Assembly: GCA_027943335.1 (NCBI GenBank)
Contig: BSBK01003255.1
Location: forward strand, 574,001 to 638,000
From: Chamaecyparis obtusa
Lineage: Eukaryota; Streptophyta; Pinopsida; Cupressales; Cupressaceae
Direction: 5' to 3'
Length of the DNA: 64,000 bases
In this document: positions 1 through 11,205 of the stretch, one piece after another
Layout of the letters: each line of letters opens with the position of its first letter
How positions within the stretch are numbered: position 1 is the stretch's first letter
The notes under the pieces: model-generated
What the model was told of the DNA's origin: nothing
The model's input: the letters and a program-made list of their open reading frames with translations, nothing else
Database searches by the model: none
Program-made: the position numbers and the translations under genes

Positions 1-604
1 GTCTCAAGAAACTATTTCACAAAAAAGGAAAATGTAGAACACTATTGGTCATCTACCAATTACTTGTTTGGAGGAATACTTAGTGACTTTTCTCAGTCAA
101 ATGTCCATATTTTTAACCTTTTCAACACCCCTACCTAGACATGATAAATAGCCCTCTTTGTAATGTACATTATTCTTGATAACATATTTTATTTTTTTTA
201 ACCAAAAATTATTATTGGTCACTTTTTCGACGTATGAATAATAGTCCTTTCAATGAGAATGCTATGTATTCGACGTCTATTCTAACCAAATGTCGTCAAA
301 CAAGAGATGAACATTCTTTGGTGTTTCGATGAGAATGTTGAACACTCGATGATAGTTTGGAACCTAATGCATCACAATTTAGATGGACTTTGGTCACATA
401 GATAAAAGGTATGATCGATAATTCTTCTAGGTTGAAGCGATTATTTTGATGAAGGGTCCATCGATAATTCAACCACCATGGATGTCAGACTTTCGAAAAT
501 GGTTTTGCAAGTCATATAATCAACAAAAAAGCATCGACAACAATTTTGGTCATTTGGTCGACCAATGGGTATAAAAAATTTGACTAATCCTCATCGAAAA
601 ACAA

Positions 605-1239
605 GCTGAAATTTACTAGTGAGGGAATGGTGGCATATAAAAGCTACAATCGCATGGAAAAGGACATAGAGCATCCATGGAGAATTCCTTAGGTTCTTTC
701 TCATCTTCCAGCTAGTTTATCTTAACTTGCATTACATGCATTTGTTTCATCATAGAAGTGATGGGTGTTTCTTCCTCGTGTGTGATGATATTTTCAATGT
801 TGAAGTTTGGAGGAAGTTTGGCCCCTTGTTGGGCCAATTCAAGGAAATATGCTTCTTTGTCTTCATGCAAGAAGTATTTCATCATTTTATTGAAGACATC
901 ATCATTCTGATATTGGGAAATTTCAGAGGGTGTGGGTTCTTCTTACCTACCATGTTCAAATTGGTGACCCTAGGATCCTTGGTTTGCTCCTCCTTGAGAC
1001 ATAGTGGTGCTTTGATTTTAATTTGGTGTTGATATTGGAGGGGTTATGTAACCACCTTTCAAGTGCAAATTGCCAATGGAATCTTCTTTGTACTGATTTG
1101 TATCGTAAGCATGATGAAATGTCTGAGCCAAAATAGAAGATGATGGATAGATTTTTGGTTCTTCTCTCATTTTTCTATGTGAGGAAGCCCTAGTTTCCAC
1201 CATTAACCTTGGGTGAACAATTAGAGAAAGATATGACAA
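605..1239 (-). pseudogene. Gag-like ORF remnant of Tat-like copy 1
   Basis: The minus-strand translation contains the motifs HEEETPITSMMKQ and, slightly downstream, KEFSMDALCPFPCD. They align in order with HEEEILITAMMKQ and KEFSLESLSSFPFD encoded by copy 2 near 57790-57920. The segment upstream reads QGAKLPPNF, and the more N-terminal piece (1018-1239) is a 73-residue open stretch. Stops interrupt the frame and the downstream part degrades beyond about position 600. The role is presumed structural (gag-like) from its place after the LTR and leader; no zinc knuckle is seen. It is not a working gene. Confidence 0.5.
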
Positions 1240-1625
1240 CTAGGAGATAGTCTGATTTAGGAAAGATTAGGTGATGCAACCTTGTCAAGATTAGTTTTTG
1301 AAAAGATAGATTGGATGTAAATGAGGGATATTGTGTCTAAGATGTATAGGTAGACACCCAAACAATGGTGGACACAAATTCACAATACTTAGCCGTTTGA
1401 AGATATTGATCGGGGTTGGTTTTGACAAGATCTTGACACAAGAAGAGAAGGGACTTAGATTAATCAATCGGATGACAAATCAAGCTCAATTGGTCACTTT
1501 AGGAAAAATATTGTGAATTTTATGTTGCTCTGCTCTGTTCCTAACATGGTGAGAATTTTGATAGAATTTGGATAGTAACTGCTAGATGACTAAATTTTTG
1601 ACAAAATTTTGGCTTTTAGGAAATT

Positions 1626-1860
1626 TTTGGGACAACTATCATATGACAGTATCCAAGCTTGTACAACACTAAATGAGGTCTAGCATGACAATTGCAAAGA
1701 CTCATATGATAAATGATACCAAGGTTTCTTTCTGTTGAGGGTTTGTAACAAGACTCGTACAACATAGTATGGGTACCCGTATGACAATTTGGGGGTTTTG
1801 GCATGACAGTTGAAAATCAATACAATTCTTGTATGACAATTGAAAACTCAGGATGATAGT
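1626..1860. repeat. Degenerate CATATGACA/CGTATGACA repeat cluster
   Basis: About six spaced copies of a motif close to C(A/G)TATGACA lie here (for example near 1640, 1688, 1704, 1780 and 1833). The same motif family recurs at 3166-3388 and, in the opposite orientation, at 57330-57620 in copy 2. It appears to be part of the element's leader rather than coding sequence. Confidence 0.5.
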
Positions 1861-3165
1861 TTACACCAGAAAAGGATTTTCTTTTATATTTTGCAAGTTG
1901 TTTAGCTGTTTGGTGTTTTTGGTATCAGATTGCTTGCAAGTTTTTCTATCTAGGTTCTTGAAAATCTATGCATTGGATTGTCTTAGGTTGTTTAACATAG
2001 TAGTAGGATCACAATCATAGAAAAAAAAGGGAAATGACTCAATGAATCAATCACACCTATCTTACCCTAGTTAGGAGAAGAGATGTATTACTTTCTCATT
2101 GAATTAGGAACATACTCATGGAATCCTTAGAATATGCAGGTCCAACAACATGAAATGGATGTTGAAGCCCATATTAACCAAGTGCAAGCATCAAAGAGGG
2201 CTCGATATGATGAGTTTCTTTGGGTGATTACTATTCACCTTGCACAAGCACTACAAATTTGTCGGGGGTGGATCGGTGGTAAACTAGATTAGGCTTTTAA
2301 TCAAGGCATCCGTTCACAATTGTCTCCCATAGTCTACAATCAAGATTTAGGTTGTTAACCCTATGAGCACTTTGATTAGTGTAGTCTCACAAGCAAGATT
2401 TAAGCAGCTCCACTCTACACAAAATCAAAGCATGTTTATGGAATGAATCCAAGGAACAAGTGCAACTATGTCTTCCAAGGCTTTAAACTCTAGGAAGAAT
2501 CAAATTTTATAGTGGGGTGGAAGAGTTGGTATAAGACTTGTCCCCACTTGGGTCATTCCCAGTAGCTTTTTACCTCTCTGGCAGGCCCTCTAAAGGATTA
2601 ATTGAAAAGTGAGGTTAGGGACCATAAGATCTGGGTTTTTGATTCTCTAAAAGAGAAGAGCATAATCCCCTAGCCTTGTCCTTTTCCCCATCCAAAACAT
2701 GTCAAGCAGATTAATCCAGAGACAATATGAAAACTGGCACTAGGGAAGATACCTTTTGGGTTTCTGATTCTCCTAAGAAGGAGAAGAGCACATTCCCCTC
2801 AATATCTACCTCAATGATAATAAGCGCACGTACCTAATTAGCTAAGTGCCCATGAAAAATTAAGATCTAAGAAAACATAATATTTTCTTGTGGAAGATTA
2901 GGAAACTTGCAAAACCACCTGTCTAAAATTTTGTTGAATGAGCATCTTTGACCAATGACTTTCTAAAAATGGGGTTATCTACAAACAAGGGTTTGGAAGT
3001 CAAGACAAGAAGAGGCTAAGAAATGGGTTTTTATGCTTGGTCTTTGTCTTTTCATCCTACAAAGATGTGTTAGGCTGTAAAAATGATCAACCAATAGCAA
3101 GAAATAATCGTTAGGGTTAGCTGCTAGTCAAAATATGAAATCCAAATCTCAAAAACTATCCAAAA

Positions 3166-3388
3166 ATCTGATACGACTATTGAAAATTGGTGCCAAAACT
3201 CATACGACACCATACTAGTTCTCATACGACAATTTGTGCATGATACAATTCTGGGTTCCGGCACACACGACAATTGAAAGCTCATACGACAATACGTATC
3301 AACAGGTATGACAATGCACAATGTCATTTTTCATACAACAAATAGAGGGTTCTAGTACAACAACCTACAAATGTCGTACGAGATTGTA
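3166..3388. repeat. CTCATACGACA repeat cluster
   Basis: At least four near-exact CTCATACGACA motifs and several variants (TATGACAAT, ATACAACA, GTCGTACGAG) occur at 20-60 base spacing. On the element's coding strand the motif reads TGTCGTATGAG, as in the leader repeats of copy 2. Confidence 0.6.
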
Positions 3389-3468
3389 CAGATGAAAAAA
3401 AATAAAATTGAAGATTGAATTTTAAATTTTAGAAAAATGAGATTTTAGTTATGGAAACTGACTGTTGG

Positions 3469-3486
3469 GCCCCACGATGGGTGCTA
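3469..3486 (-). other. Primer-binding-site-like sequence of Tat-like copy 1
   Basis: The minus strand reads TAGCACCCATCGTGGGGC just inside the LTR end. Copy 2 has TGGCACCCACCGTGGGGC at the same place (54973-54990). The two differences are transitions, which fits decay of methylated cytosines. I did not assign the tRNA. Confidence 0.6.
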
Positions 3487-3490
3487 GAAA

Positions 3491-4875
3491 TGTGTGTGTG
3501 AAATTGTACCTAACTGTAGAACACAACACTTTAGTAAAACATTATAGGTTAACAAATCTGAAAATTTGCAAATAAGACAAGTATTGTTAACTAGGTGATT
3601 TACTTCTTTTTAGTAGATGTGAGTATGATATTCTCAAAAATAACTGAGATCAGTGACGATGCAACAACTAAATGAAGGATTTGAATGATGAAAGCTAATG
3701 AAAGATGAATGTAGATTGAGCTATATTTTTTATATTTTTTATGTAATATGAATGAAAAAATTTATGAAATAATTAAAAAACTATATGAAAAATGGAATGC
3801 AATCTAATCTAGCAATGCTATGAATTCTATGAAAATGAATGAAATGATGATAAACAAGAATCTCAAAATTGCACAATCTCACAATTCACTAGATCACACA
3901 AGCAAGATTCTCCAAATTCGTGGTCATTTTTAAAGGATTGATCCTCATTTATATAGAAATTTAGGTCCTCTGAGAACTCATGAAAAACCAAAAATATCTC
4001 CCTGATCAAAATTGCACAATCTCACAATTCGCCAGATCACACAAGCAAGATTCTCTAAATTCGTGGTCATTTGTAAAGGATTGATCCTCGTTTATATATA
4101 AATTTAGGTCCTATGAGAACTCATGAAAAACCAAAAATATCTCCCTGATCAACTCAGATTGATTGTTGAGTTATCAGAAATAAAAAAGAGTTAACTCATA
4201 AAATCATGCAAAATCAACTTTTTTTTAACTCAAATTAGGAGTTCAGATCACTTTTTAACTCACAACCACATGTTGAGTCCAAAAAGTTAACAAATTGAAT
4301 TGAATAGTTGATTTAAATTTTAACTACTTTTCTAATTGTGCATAGATAATTATGAATTTATTTAATATTCCATGTGTTTTGTTTTCAACTTAACTGATTT
4401 TTGAGTAAAAATAATTGATTTATGGGTTAATCAATTATTTAATCAAACTTTATCCCAAAACTATATCATTAAATTTGACAACTTGATTTAATTGATTAAA
4501 TAAACATTTAATCAATTATTTTTAGAAATTTTATTTATTATCAAATAAAAACAATATTAATTAGGAATAAATTCAATTACATCTAATTAAATAATTAATT
4601 GGTAGAATTAAATTAAATTAATCAAATATTCAACATATTCAATTAATTAACTTTAGGATAAATAAAATAATATAATTTATCACCAAATGATATCTAATTA
4701 AAGATAATTAGGAATATTTAGGAATATTCCCCAATGCAAATTTAAGATAAAATCGATTAGGGCTTTGATGATTCGATGTGCAGATATGCCTTAGGTTAGG
4801 ACTTTTATGTCAATTTTGATCGATTTGTCGATGTAGGAGGTCAATGGTCCTGAAGCCCATTTTTGGGGTATTACA
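3491..4875 (-). repeat. 5' LTR of Tat-like copy 1
   Basis: On the minus strand the LTR starts TGTAATACCCCAAAAATGGG at 4875 and ends ...CACACACA at 3491. It aligns along its length with the plus-strand LTR 53732-54968, including the AT-rich middle, the GATCAGTGAC segment and the CACACACA end. It is longer than copy 2's LTR (about 1385 against 1237 bp), mainly through a 143-bp internal duplication. It inserts directly into the RT of the neighbouring chromovirus-like element. Confidence 0.85.
3864..4149. repeat. 143-bp tandem duplication inside the LTR
   Basis: The unit starting CAAAATTGCACAATCTCACA at 3864 is repeated from 4007 with only a handful of substitutions and ends with CTCCCTGATC in both copies. 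The LTR of copy 2 has only one such segment, so the duplication arose in this copy or its sublineage. Confidence 0.85.
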
Positions 4876-5707
4876 TAGTCCACTTAAACTCTTTCCTATC
4901 TCCTCTCATTAGTTTAGTCAAGGGTCCAAAAACACTATTAAAACTCCTGATAAACTTTTTGTAAAAGCTATCCAAACCATGAAAAGATCTTACCTCAGTA
5001 GCATTCCTTGGAGTAGGCCATTCGAGGATAGCCTTCACTTTCTCTAGGTCCATTTTTAGACCTTCTACTGATACTACAAATCCCAAATACACTAACTCCT
5101 TTTTCACAAAACTGCACCTCTTTAAATTAACCAACAATTTCTCTTCCCTTAACTTCTCAAACACCATAAAAATATGCATCATATGCTCCTTCAATGTCTT
5201 ACTAAAGATCAACATATCATCTAGGTAAACAATGACAAAATTACTCATAAATTCTTTTAGAACCTCATTCATGAGCCACATGAAAGTGCTCGGTGCATTG
5301 GTTAGCCCAAAAGGCATGACTAACCACTCATATAGTCCTTCCTTTGTCTTGAAGATAGTCTTCCATTCATCTCCTTCTCTGATCTGAATCTGATGATATC
5401 CACTCTTTAGATCTATCTTTGTGAAACACATAATTCCACTCAAACAATCCATAATATCATCCATTCACGGCAAGGGAAACTGATACTTGATTGTGTTCTT
5501 GTTGATAGCCCTAGAATCTATACACATCCTCCATTCTCCATTATTCTTTAGTGCTAATACTACTGGTACAATGCAGGGACTCAGACTCTCTTGAATCAAC
5601 CCCTTCTGCAACAACTCATGTACTTGTCTGTTCAACTCTTCACTTTCTTCTAGCGTCATTTTTTGTGCTTCCTTATTTGGAAAACTAGCTCTTGGAATCA
5701 AGTCCAT
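4876..5707 (-). pseudogene. Reverse transcriptase of chromovirus-like Ty3/gypsy element, truncated
   Basis: The minus-strand frame shows the RT blocks in order: [42 protein letters not shown], the active site YLDDMLIFS and, in the thumb, [15 protein letters not shown]. The catalytic YLDD aspartates are present. One in-frame stop lies at about 5462-5464 (TGA, probably from CGA) and one just before 5707. The frame ends at 4876, where the LTR of Tat-like copy 1 begins, so RNase H and integrase are separated from it and lie outside the window if they survive. The same frame continues upstream into the protease and gag region, a single gag-pol frame as in chromoviruses. Confidence 0.92.
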
Positions 5708-6479
5708 CTAATGATTGATCTTCCTTACCGGTGGTAATCCATCAGGCACATTATTGGATATAATATCTTGAAACTCATTCAATAAATCTACAACTTCTAT
5801 AGGTACATCTTCTACTTCCTCTTTACCAACTTTTGGAATTAAAGAAAAACACATATGCTCATGCCTCATACCCTCTAGGAACTTTCTTCCATCAACAAAA
5901 CTTATTCTTGCACTACCACATACCTTTTTTTTTATTTCCTTCAATGGATTTAGCTTATGTCACACTTCATCATTTGTTAGGGAATAGGTATTTGCACAAC
6001 CATCATGTACAACACACCTATCAAAATGCCATGACCTACCCAACAACATATGACATGCATCCATAGATCTTATATCTTATAGTACCTCATCATGGTATCT
6101 GCGAATCTTGAACTTCACTAGGCATTGTTCATTGACCATGACCTTGTGGTCATCCTATACCCAAGCAATCCGATATGGATGTGGGTGTTTCTACCTCTTA
6201 ATCTTCAACTTTGTGACCATCTCTCCTAACACAAAATTGTCAGTGCTTCCACTATCAATAATCACATCACAACACTTATCCTCATAGTTGCGTCTAGTGA
6301 AAAAAAAAATCCTCCTTTGTTCAGGTTCATTCTCACCACTTAGAAGGAATCTTCTATTAATTAGCATTTCTCCTCTTTCAAAATCTTTAGAATGTAATGA
6401 TTTGGTGTCTTCATCTACATGTGCAACTCTAGCCTGGCCTTTAGTTCTCCTATTTTTCCTTCCTTGGCATTGAGGATAT
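5708..6479 (-). pseudogene. Aspartic protease and linker region of Ty3/gypsy element
   Basis: In the same minus-strand frame as the RT, the residues VIIDSGSTDNFVLG (about 6231-6276) form a retropepsin active site with the DSG triad. Downstream, LLGRSWHFD fits the usual second protease motif and VDGRKFLEG lies in the linker to RT. Several in-frame stops are present (for example about 5945-5960 and 6160-6200). The protease would have released gag and pol proteins within the virus-like particle. It is not functional now. Confidence 0.85.
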
Positions 6480-7441
6480 TCATATGTCCTATGACCTTCT
6501 TCTCCATAGTAAAAACATGTTCCATAGAAGCCTCCTCTTCCTGATCCTTGTCATCTTCCCCTTCCTCTGTGATCTCTATTATTTCGATTATGGAAAGGAT
6601 TTAAATTGTTTCCTCTCTAATTTAGAATGCTACTTGTCTCATCCTTCTTTTTTTGATCTTCATTTCGGCTTCCATAAGACCATCCACTAGATCTTCCACC
6701 ATGACCTCTTCCACTTTGGCTTCTGTCAAACTTCTTGTTCAGATTTTCCTCTACCTTTAGGGAAAATTGGTATTCCTCTTCAATATTGTTCATTCAAACC
6801 AAATTCAACTCCTTCTAAATGCTTGGCCTCAACCCATTAAGGTAATGGGAAACTTTCTCCTTGCTAGCTTCTGCATGGCCTATTCTGATGAGGATTCGGT
6901 AGAAATACTCCGTATACTCCTGAACAGATCTCCTTGCTTACTTCAAACCTTGCATTTTCTTTAGTAGATCAAGCTCATAATTAATAGGAATGAACTGTCA
7001 CTTCAATTTATCTACCATTCGATCCCATCTTGTGATTTTCTCCTTTCCTCTTCTATTTCACTCTAACTGAATCTCATGCCACCAAATCTTCACATGGCCC
7101 TTCAGTCTGGCCTTCACAAACTTGACCCGATCAAGATCCTCAATATCTTTATACTCAAAATAGCCTTCTAATTCATTGATCCATTCGATCAACTCTTCTA
7201 GGTTAAGATTTCATGAAAATGTAGGAAACTCAATCTTAGGTATTTTTCCAATCTTGGAAATGGCTCGAAAAAGTCTTTCTTCCTCTTGGTTCAAAATTTT
7301 TCCTTTTCCTTCTTGATCAAAATTTTCTTCTTCTTCATCTTCATCCTCACTTTCCTCTCTTATGAAAAGATTCACGCCTCTGTGAATCACTTCTTGGAAT
7401 GCTCGCACTTGTCTCTGGAGGGCTCTAATCTCAGGTGACAC
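6480..7441 (-). pseudogene. Gag of chromovirus-like Ty3/gypsy element
   Basis: The frame opens with MSPEIRALQRQVRAFQEVIH at 7441, followed by an acidic stretch and the retrotransposon gag core (IPKIEFPTFS, LEELIEWINELEGYF, VKFVKARLKGHVKIWW, VQEYTEYFYRI). A CCHC-like knuckle is seen near 6475-6523 as CFYYGEEGHRTYEYP, where the second and the last cysteine are tyrosine, so the nucleic-acid-binding knuckle is damaged. At least four in-frame stops interrupt the frame. The ATG at 7441 is the natural start, about 130 bases inside the primer site. Confidence 0.88.
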
Positions 7442-7569
7442 ATCACCAGCTCTTCCGCCACATTCCCTTCATAGAGGCATTTTTTGTGTTTTTCATTGAA
7501 ACCCTAAACCATGGTCCTAGTACAAACTACCTCATAGTCGATGATCTATCTACAGAGTCAGGAACTCCT

Positions 7570-7581
7570 TCTCTAATACCA
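7570..7581 (-). other. Primer-binding site (tRNA-Met type) of Ty3/gypsy element
   Basis: The minus strand reads TGGTATTAGAG two bases after an LTR end CA. This is one transition away from the common plant initiator-tRNA-Met site TGGTATCAGAG. It fixes the transcription direction of the element as minus. Confidence 0.75.
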
Positions 7582-7583
7582 CT

Positions 7584-8124
7584 TGATGAAGGGTGCTCCC
7601 CTTAATACCAAAATCACATAACAAAAATATAGAAACAACAACAATTTGCAAGAATAGAAAATGGGCTTCTTATTATCCCCACAAGTGTGGAATTGCAAAT
7701 TTTTAGAATTAGAATATGGAAAGCCACATGGGCATTTTCCTTACAATATTTTGTAGGACAAAGACTCGAATCATTAACTAGAACTGCCTAGAAAACACTA
7801 CGGGCCTTCCTTATATAGATAATTTTCCATCGCCCGAGAAGGTTCTAGAAATTTAGCCCTTAAGCCTAACTACCCCTAGAAATATTTTATTTTTTGTAAT
7901 TATTACATTAGGGTCGATTCAACATAATTAATTTTTTTTTTTAAGGTAGCCCAAATTCTGGAGGCCATAACTTTTTAACCGTAGCTTCGTTTGGCTATTA
8001 TAGCCACTTTTTGAAAATGGCAAGACCTAATCTATAGTGTGTAACTTACGCAAGCTCTAGTCAGCCAAGGGTTGATCATGATATGGAGCCTCTAAAGCCT
8101 TCAAAATTGAGCTCAAAGATTTCA
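7584..8124 (-). repeat. Probable 5' LTR of the chromovirus-like element
   Basis: The inner edge is firm: the minus strand reads ...CCCTTCATCA, then two bases, then the primer site. The outer edge is a guess at 8124, where the minus strand reads TGAAATCTTTGAGC. A TATA-like ATCTATATAAGG on the minus strand lies near 7812-7824. The second LTR is outside the window, so neither outer edge nor target duplication can be confirmed. Confidence 0.45.
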
Positions 8125-8605
8125 TACCCAAAAACCTCAATAACTTCACCAATATAGATGATATTGCAATGAAACTCAACTAGTAGGCTAATATGACTAA
8201 GATGAACCTCCATCTGTGAAATCAAAACATTCTAAGTTCGTATGACCAACTTACTAAAAATAGTAAGTTTCCATAAATTGTAACTCTGCACAAGATATCC
8301 CTTGTTGAAAAGACAAAACAAATTATTTTTGGGTGATGCAAGATTTCCCTTACACCTAGGATGCTCCTGCATAAAAAACTCAAACATCCGATACTCAATA
8401 GAGTAAAGTTTTTCGAGCATTCTATTCAACACTCCCATGTCTATAATGCCATAATTATCATATCCTCTCATTGTGTAACTAAATTCACCATAAATATTAG
8501 ACCTCCATGTTCAAAAGATCAGTAAGTCACCTTCTATTGTCAAAATTGGAGGAATCTACTTTGTTCGGTCCACATAAAACTTTGCCAACCAAACTAACAT
8601 GTCAT

Positions 8606-8726
<121 letters not shown>

Positions 8727-8928
8727 TATGTAGAATAATGCGCAACTCATCAAATTTCTCAAAAAAATTCCAAATGGAATGTTGACTAATATCATCCAAA
8801 TTTTCATGTTTGAGTAACATTTATAAACATTGAACTGGACGGGACCAATTGTTTTCAAAGCATCTCATTCTGTGTGTTGCCCTAGCATGAATTTCATTCC
8901 TTGTATGATGCAATTCTTTATCATTCTC

Positions 8929-9480
8929 CTAGGAAAGTTTAGAAATGTCATAGATGTAGCTCATCCCTTCATCACATAGATTTGAATTCAACATGGATGA
9001 ATCATCTATCACCCATAGCTCATCTTCCAACATTGCTACTTCGTCACTGACTCTTCTATTATTCTCTTCTAACAAACCACTAAGTCTCTTCTCTTCATCA
9101 TTCTTTGAACTCTTCTTAGCTACTTTGTTCTTTTTTATCTCATCTTCCAACCTTGTTATTTCATCCTTGAGTTCATTTATCTCTCATGAAAAGGTATTAT
9201 TATCTTCTACCAAATCACTGAGTCTCTTTGCTTCATCATTATTGGAACTCTTCTTAGACACTTTTTTCTTTTCGAGCTCATCTTGCAACTTGTCTACTTA
9301 ATCCTTGAGCACTTTTATCTCCTGAAGTGAACTTGAATCATCTGACACTGGTCGATGAGAAGAAGTAGTAGTAAAATGTGAATTAGGATGTGGAGAAGAT
9401 AGGAATGACATCAACTTATTATAATCCTATAGAAATTTATCATTTTGAAATATTAAATTACTCATATTTTCTAGAATCTT
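8929..9480 (-). pseudogene. Lys/Glu-rich coiled-coil segment with internal duplication
   Basis: Part of the unknown minus-strand frame. Two related blocks of about 50 residues follow each other, around KKVSKKSSNNDEAKRLSDL and KNKVAKKSSKNDEEKRLSGL, each with heptad-like Leu spacing and an ELKDEITRLEDEI-type run. Two in-frame stops interrupt the coil. The duplication looks like an in-frame tandem copy. A structural or multimerising role is a guess from composition. Confidence 0.5.
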
Positions 9481-10079
9481 GATAATATCTACCTAAGAAT
9501 TTACTGCCTCTTTTGTTAAGACAATTGTAGATCTATCAAAGGGTCTCACTTTCATAGTAGTCAAGTTACTGATAATATCTCCTACCCTCTTCTTAATGTG
9601 GGAATTTTGAAGGTTTTCATCATGAAATATCAACAACACTACCAATGCCGAATACTGAGGGCTATAGTAGGACCCAAAATACAACTCCTGAGCCTTCTCT
9701 TCAGTTGGTATAGCTGGAAAGTATAAAGATTCCCATCTTATGGTATCCAATACAATTGTAGAAGAGAGGTCTCATCCTTCTAGTAATAAATAACCACTAT
9801 TACTTATAAATTTATTTTCCTCCTCAGGGGTCATCTTCGATATGAAATTATTAACCTCCTCAAAAACTTCAGCTATAAATCTATCAATATCATTGTGTGC
9901 CAGATTCCCAAATGCCAAAATTCTCTAAACATATTGGAAAATTTCTCCCTTCTATATTTTAGGATGAAGTCCTTGAACTCTAGGGACTACACAAAATTAT
10001 CATCTGAGAGAAATGTAGAGCATTCCAATGATCTAACATCATCTCTTGGATCTAGTCTTCTAATATTTATGACTCTTTG

Positions 10080-11205
10080 TGTTAGAAATAGGAAATACTG
10101 AGAGGGGGGGTGAATCAGTATTTCATTAACTTTTACTTTTGCCCAATTATGGATATAATAAATCAACTTGAATCTTGCATAAGAAACTAAACTAAGTAAA
10201 CTGAATAACAAGCATAGCAATAAAATGAATGAACTCATAACACCATGATTATTCTTGATGAAACCTTGGCAAAGGGAAAACCTCAGTGGGGATGGTACCC
10301 ACAACTGATCTACTAATCAAAAGTATCTGGTTAAGGATGTTGACCCTATTAGGAGTCTATTACGTACATATAGTGTCTCTATCCTAGTTAAAGGAATTTA
10401 GGCCTTGTTAGAAGCCTCAACCCTTTTAGGAGTTTCTATTACAAAATAGAATGTTTGCAAGGTGAGCTCACTGCCTAAACATGCAATATACAATGATAAC
10501 TGATGATACAAAAGGTATGATACAAAAACCTTTTACTGCTTTTGAATAACTTTATTATTCTAATCTAGATTTTGTAGGCTCTTCACTTTTATATATAGTA
10601 CTTGCTTCTTTTCTTCTTATAACATACAATTTCAAATCATATATCAACTTCTTACTATCGTTATATACTTCATTACATCTCCGCATTACATGTTCTTGCT
10701 TATATACAAGCTATTACAAAAAAAATAACTTCTTGTTAACTAACAATACATTATACTCTCCTTAAAATATAAATTCATTATATGTTTCCTTAGGGTTAAC
10801 ATATAGGATTTCACCCCTAATTATTTAAGTCATTATTTTTATAAACAAAATAATCCCTTAACTCAATATAATCATATTCTGTCTTTCCTCTGTTCAGGTC
10901 GGTTCAACACTGTATTTGTAAAAAAAAAATATCTTCTTCCGTACATTCCATATAGACTTGCACTCTCAGATATAGCTTTGATATACATAGAATGATCTAT
11001 GTTCAAGTCCGTATGCATTGAACCTTCTTCTACGAACATCGCTAATCAAAACTGTCTCTATGAAGATTGGAATTTACTGTTATACTTAGACAATTTTCAA
11101 GTATGCTTATACAGGACTGTTTCCTTCAATCATGTTATCTTAATGTTGGGTATATGTTCCCATAATGACAACATTTTGATATCCTACTTAGCCAAATTTC
11201 CAACA
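10080..11205 (-). mobile_element. Solo LTR, copia-type, TSD CTTTG
   Basis: The segment starts TGTTAGAAATAGGAAATACT and ends ...CCAACA, flanked by a perfect 5-bp duplication CTTTG (10075-10079 and 11206-11210). It is the same family as solo LTR 51768-52789, sharing TTTTGCCCAATTATGGATAT near its start. The terminal CTGAGAGGGG...GTGAATCAGT is also found in the copia LTRs at 21259 and 29738, which are read on the minus strand, so this LTR is probably minus too. No internal region remains, consistent with LTR-LTR recombination. Confidence 0.9.

Larger units (their letters stand above)
1..3490 (-). mobile_element. Internal region of Tat-like LTR retrotransposon, copy 1 (cut by window edge)
   Basis: Read on the minus strand, this follows the LTR at 3491-4875 and a primer-site-like sequence at 3469-3486. 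It contains a gag-like remnant (605-1239) that matches the ORF of copy 2 near 57766-57930, and short CATACGACA-type repeats also found in copy 2's leader. No protease, RT or integrase is visible, so the part present is leader plus gag, heavily broken by stops. Between about 1870 and 3120 I see only leader-like sequence. Assignment to the Tat lineage is inferred from copy 2, which keeps an integrase tail. Confidence 0.6.
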
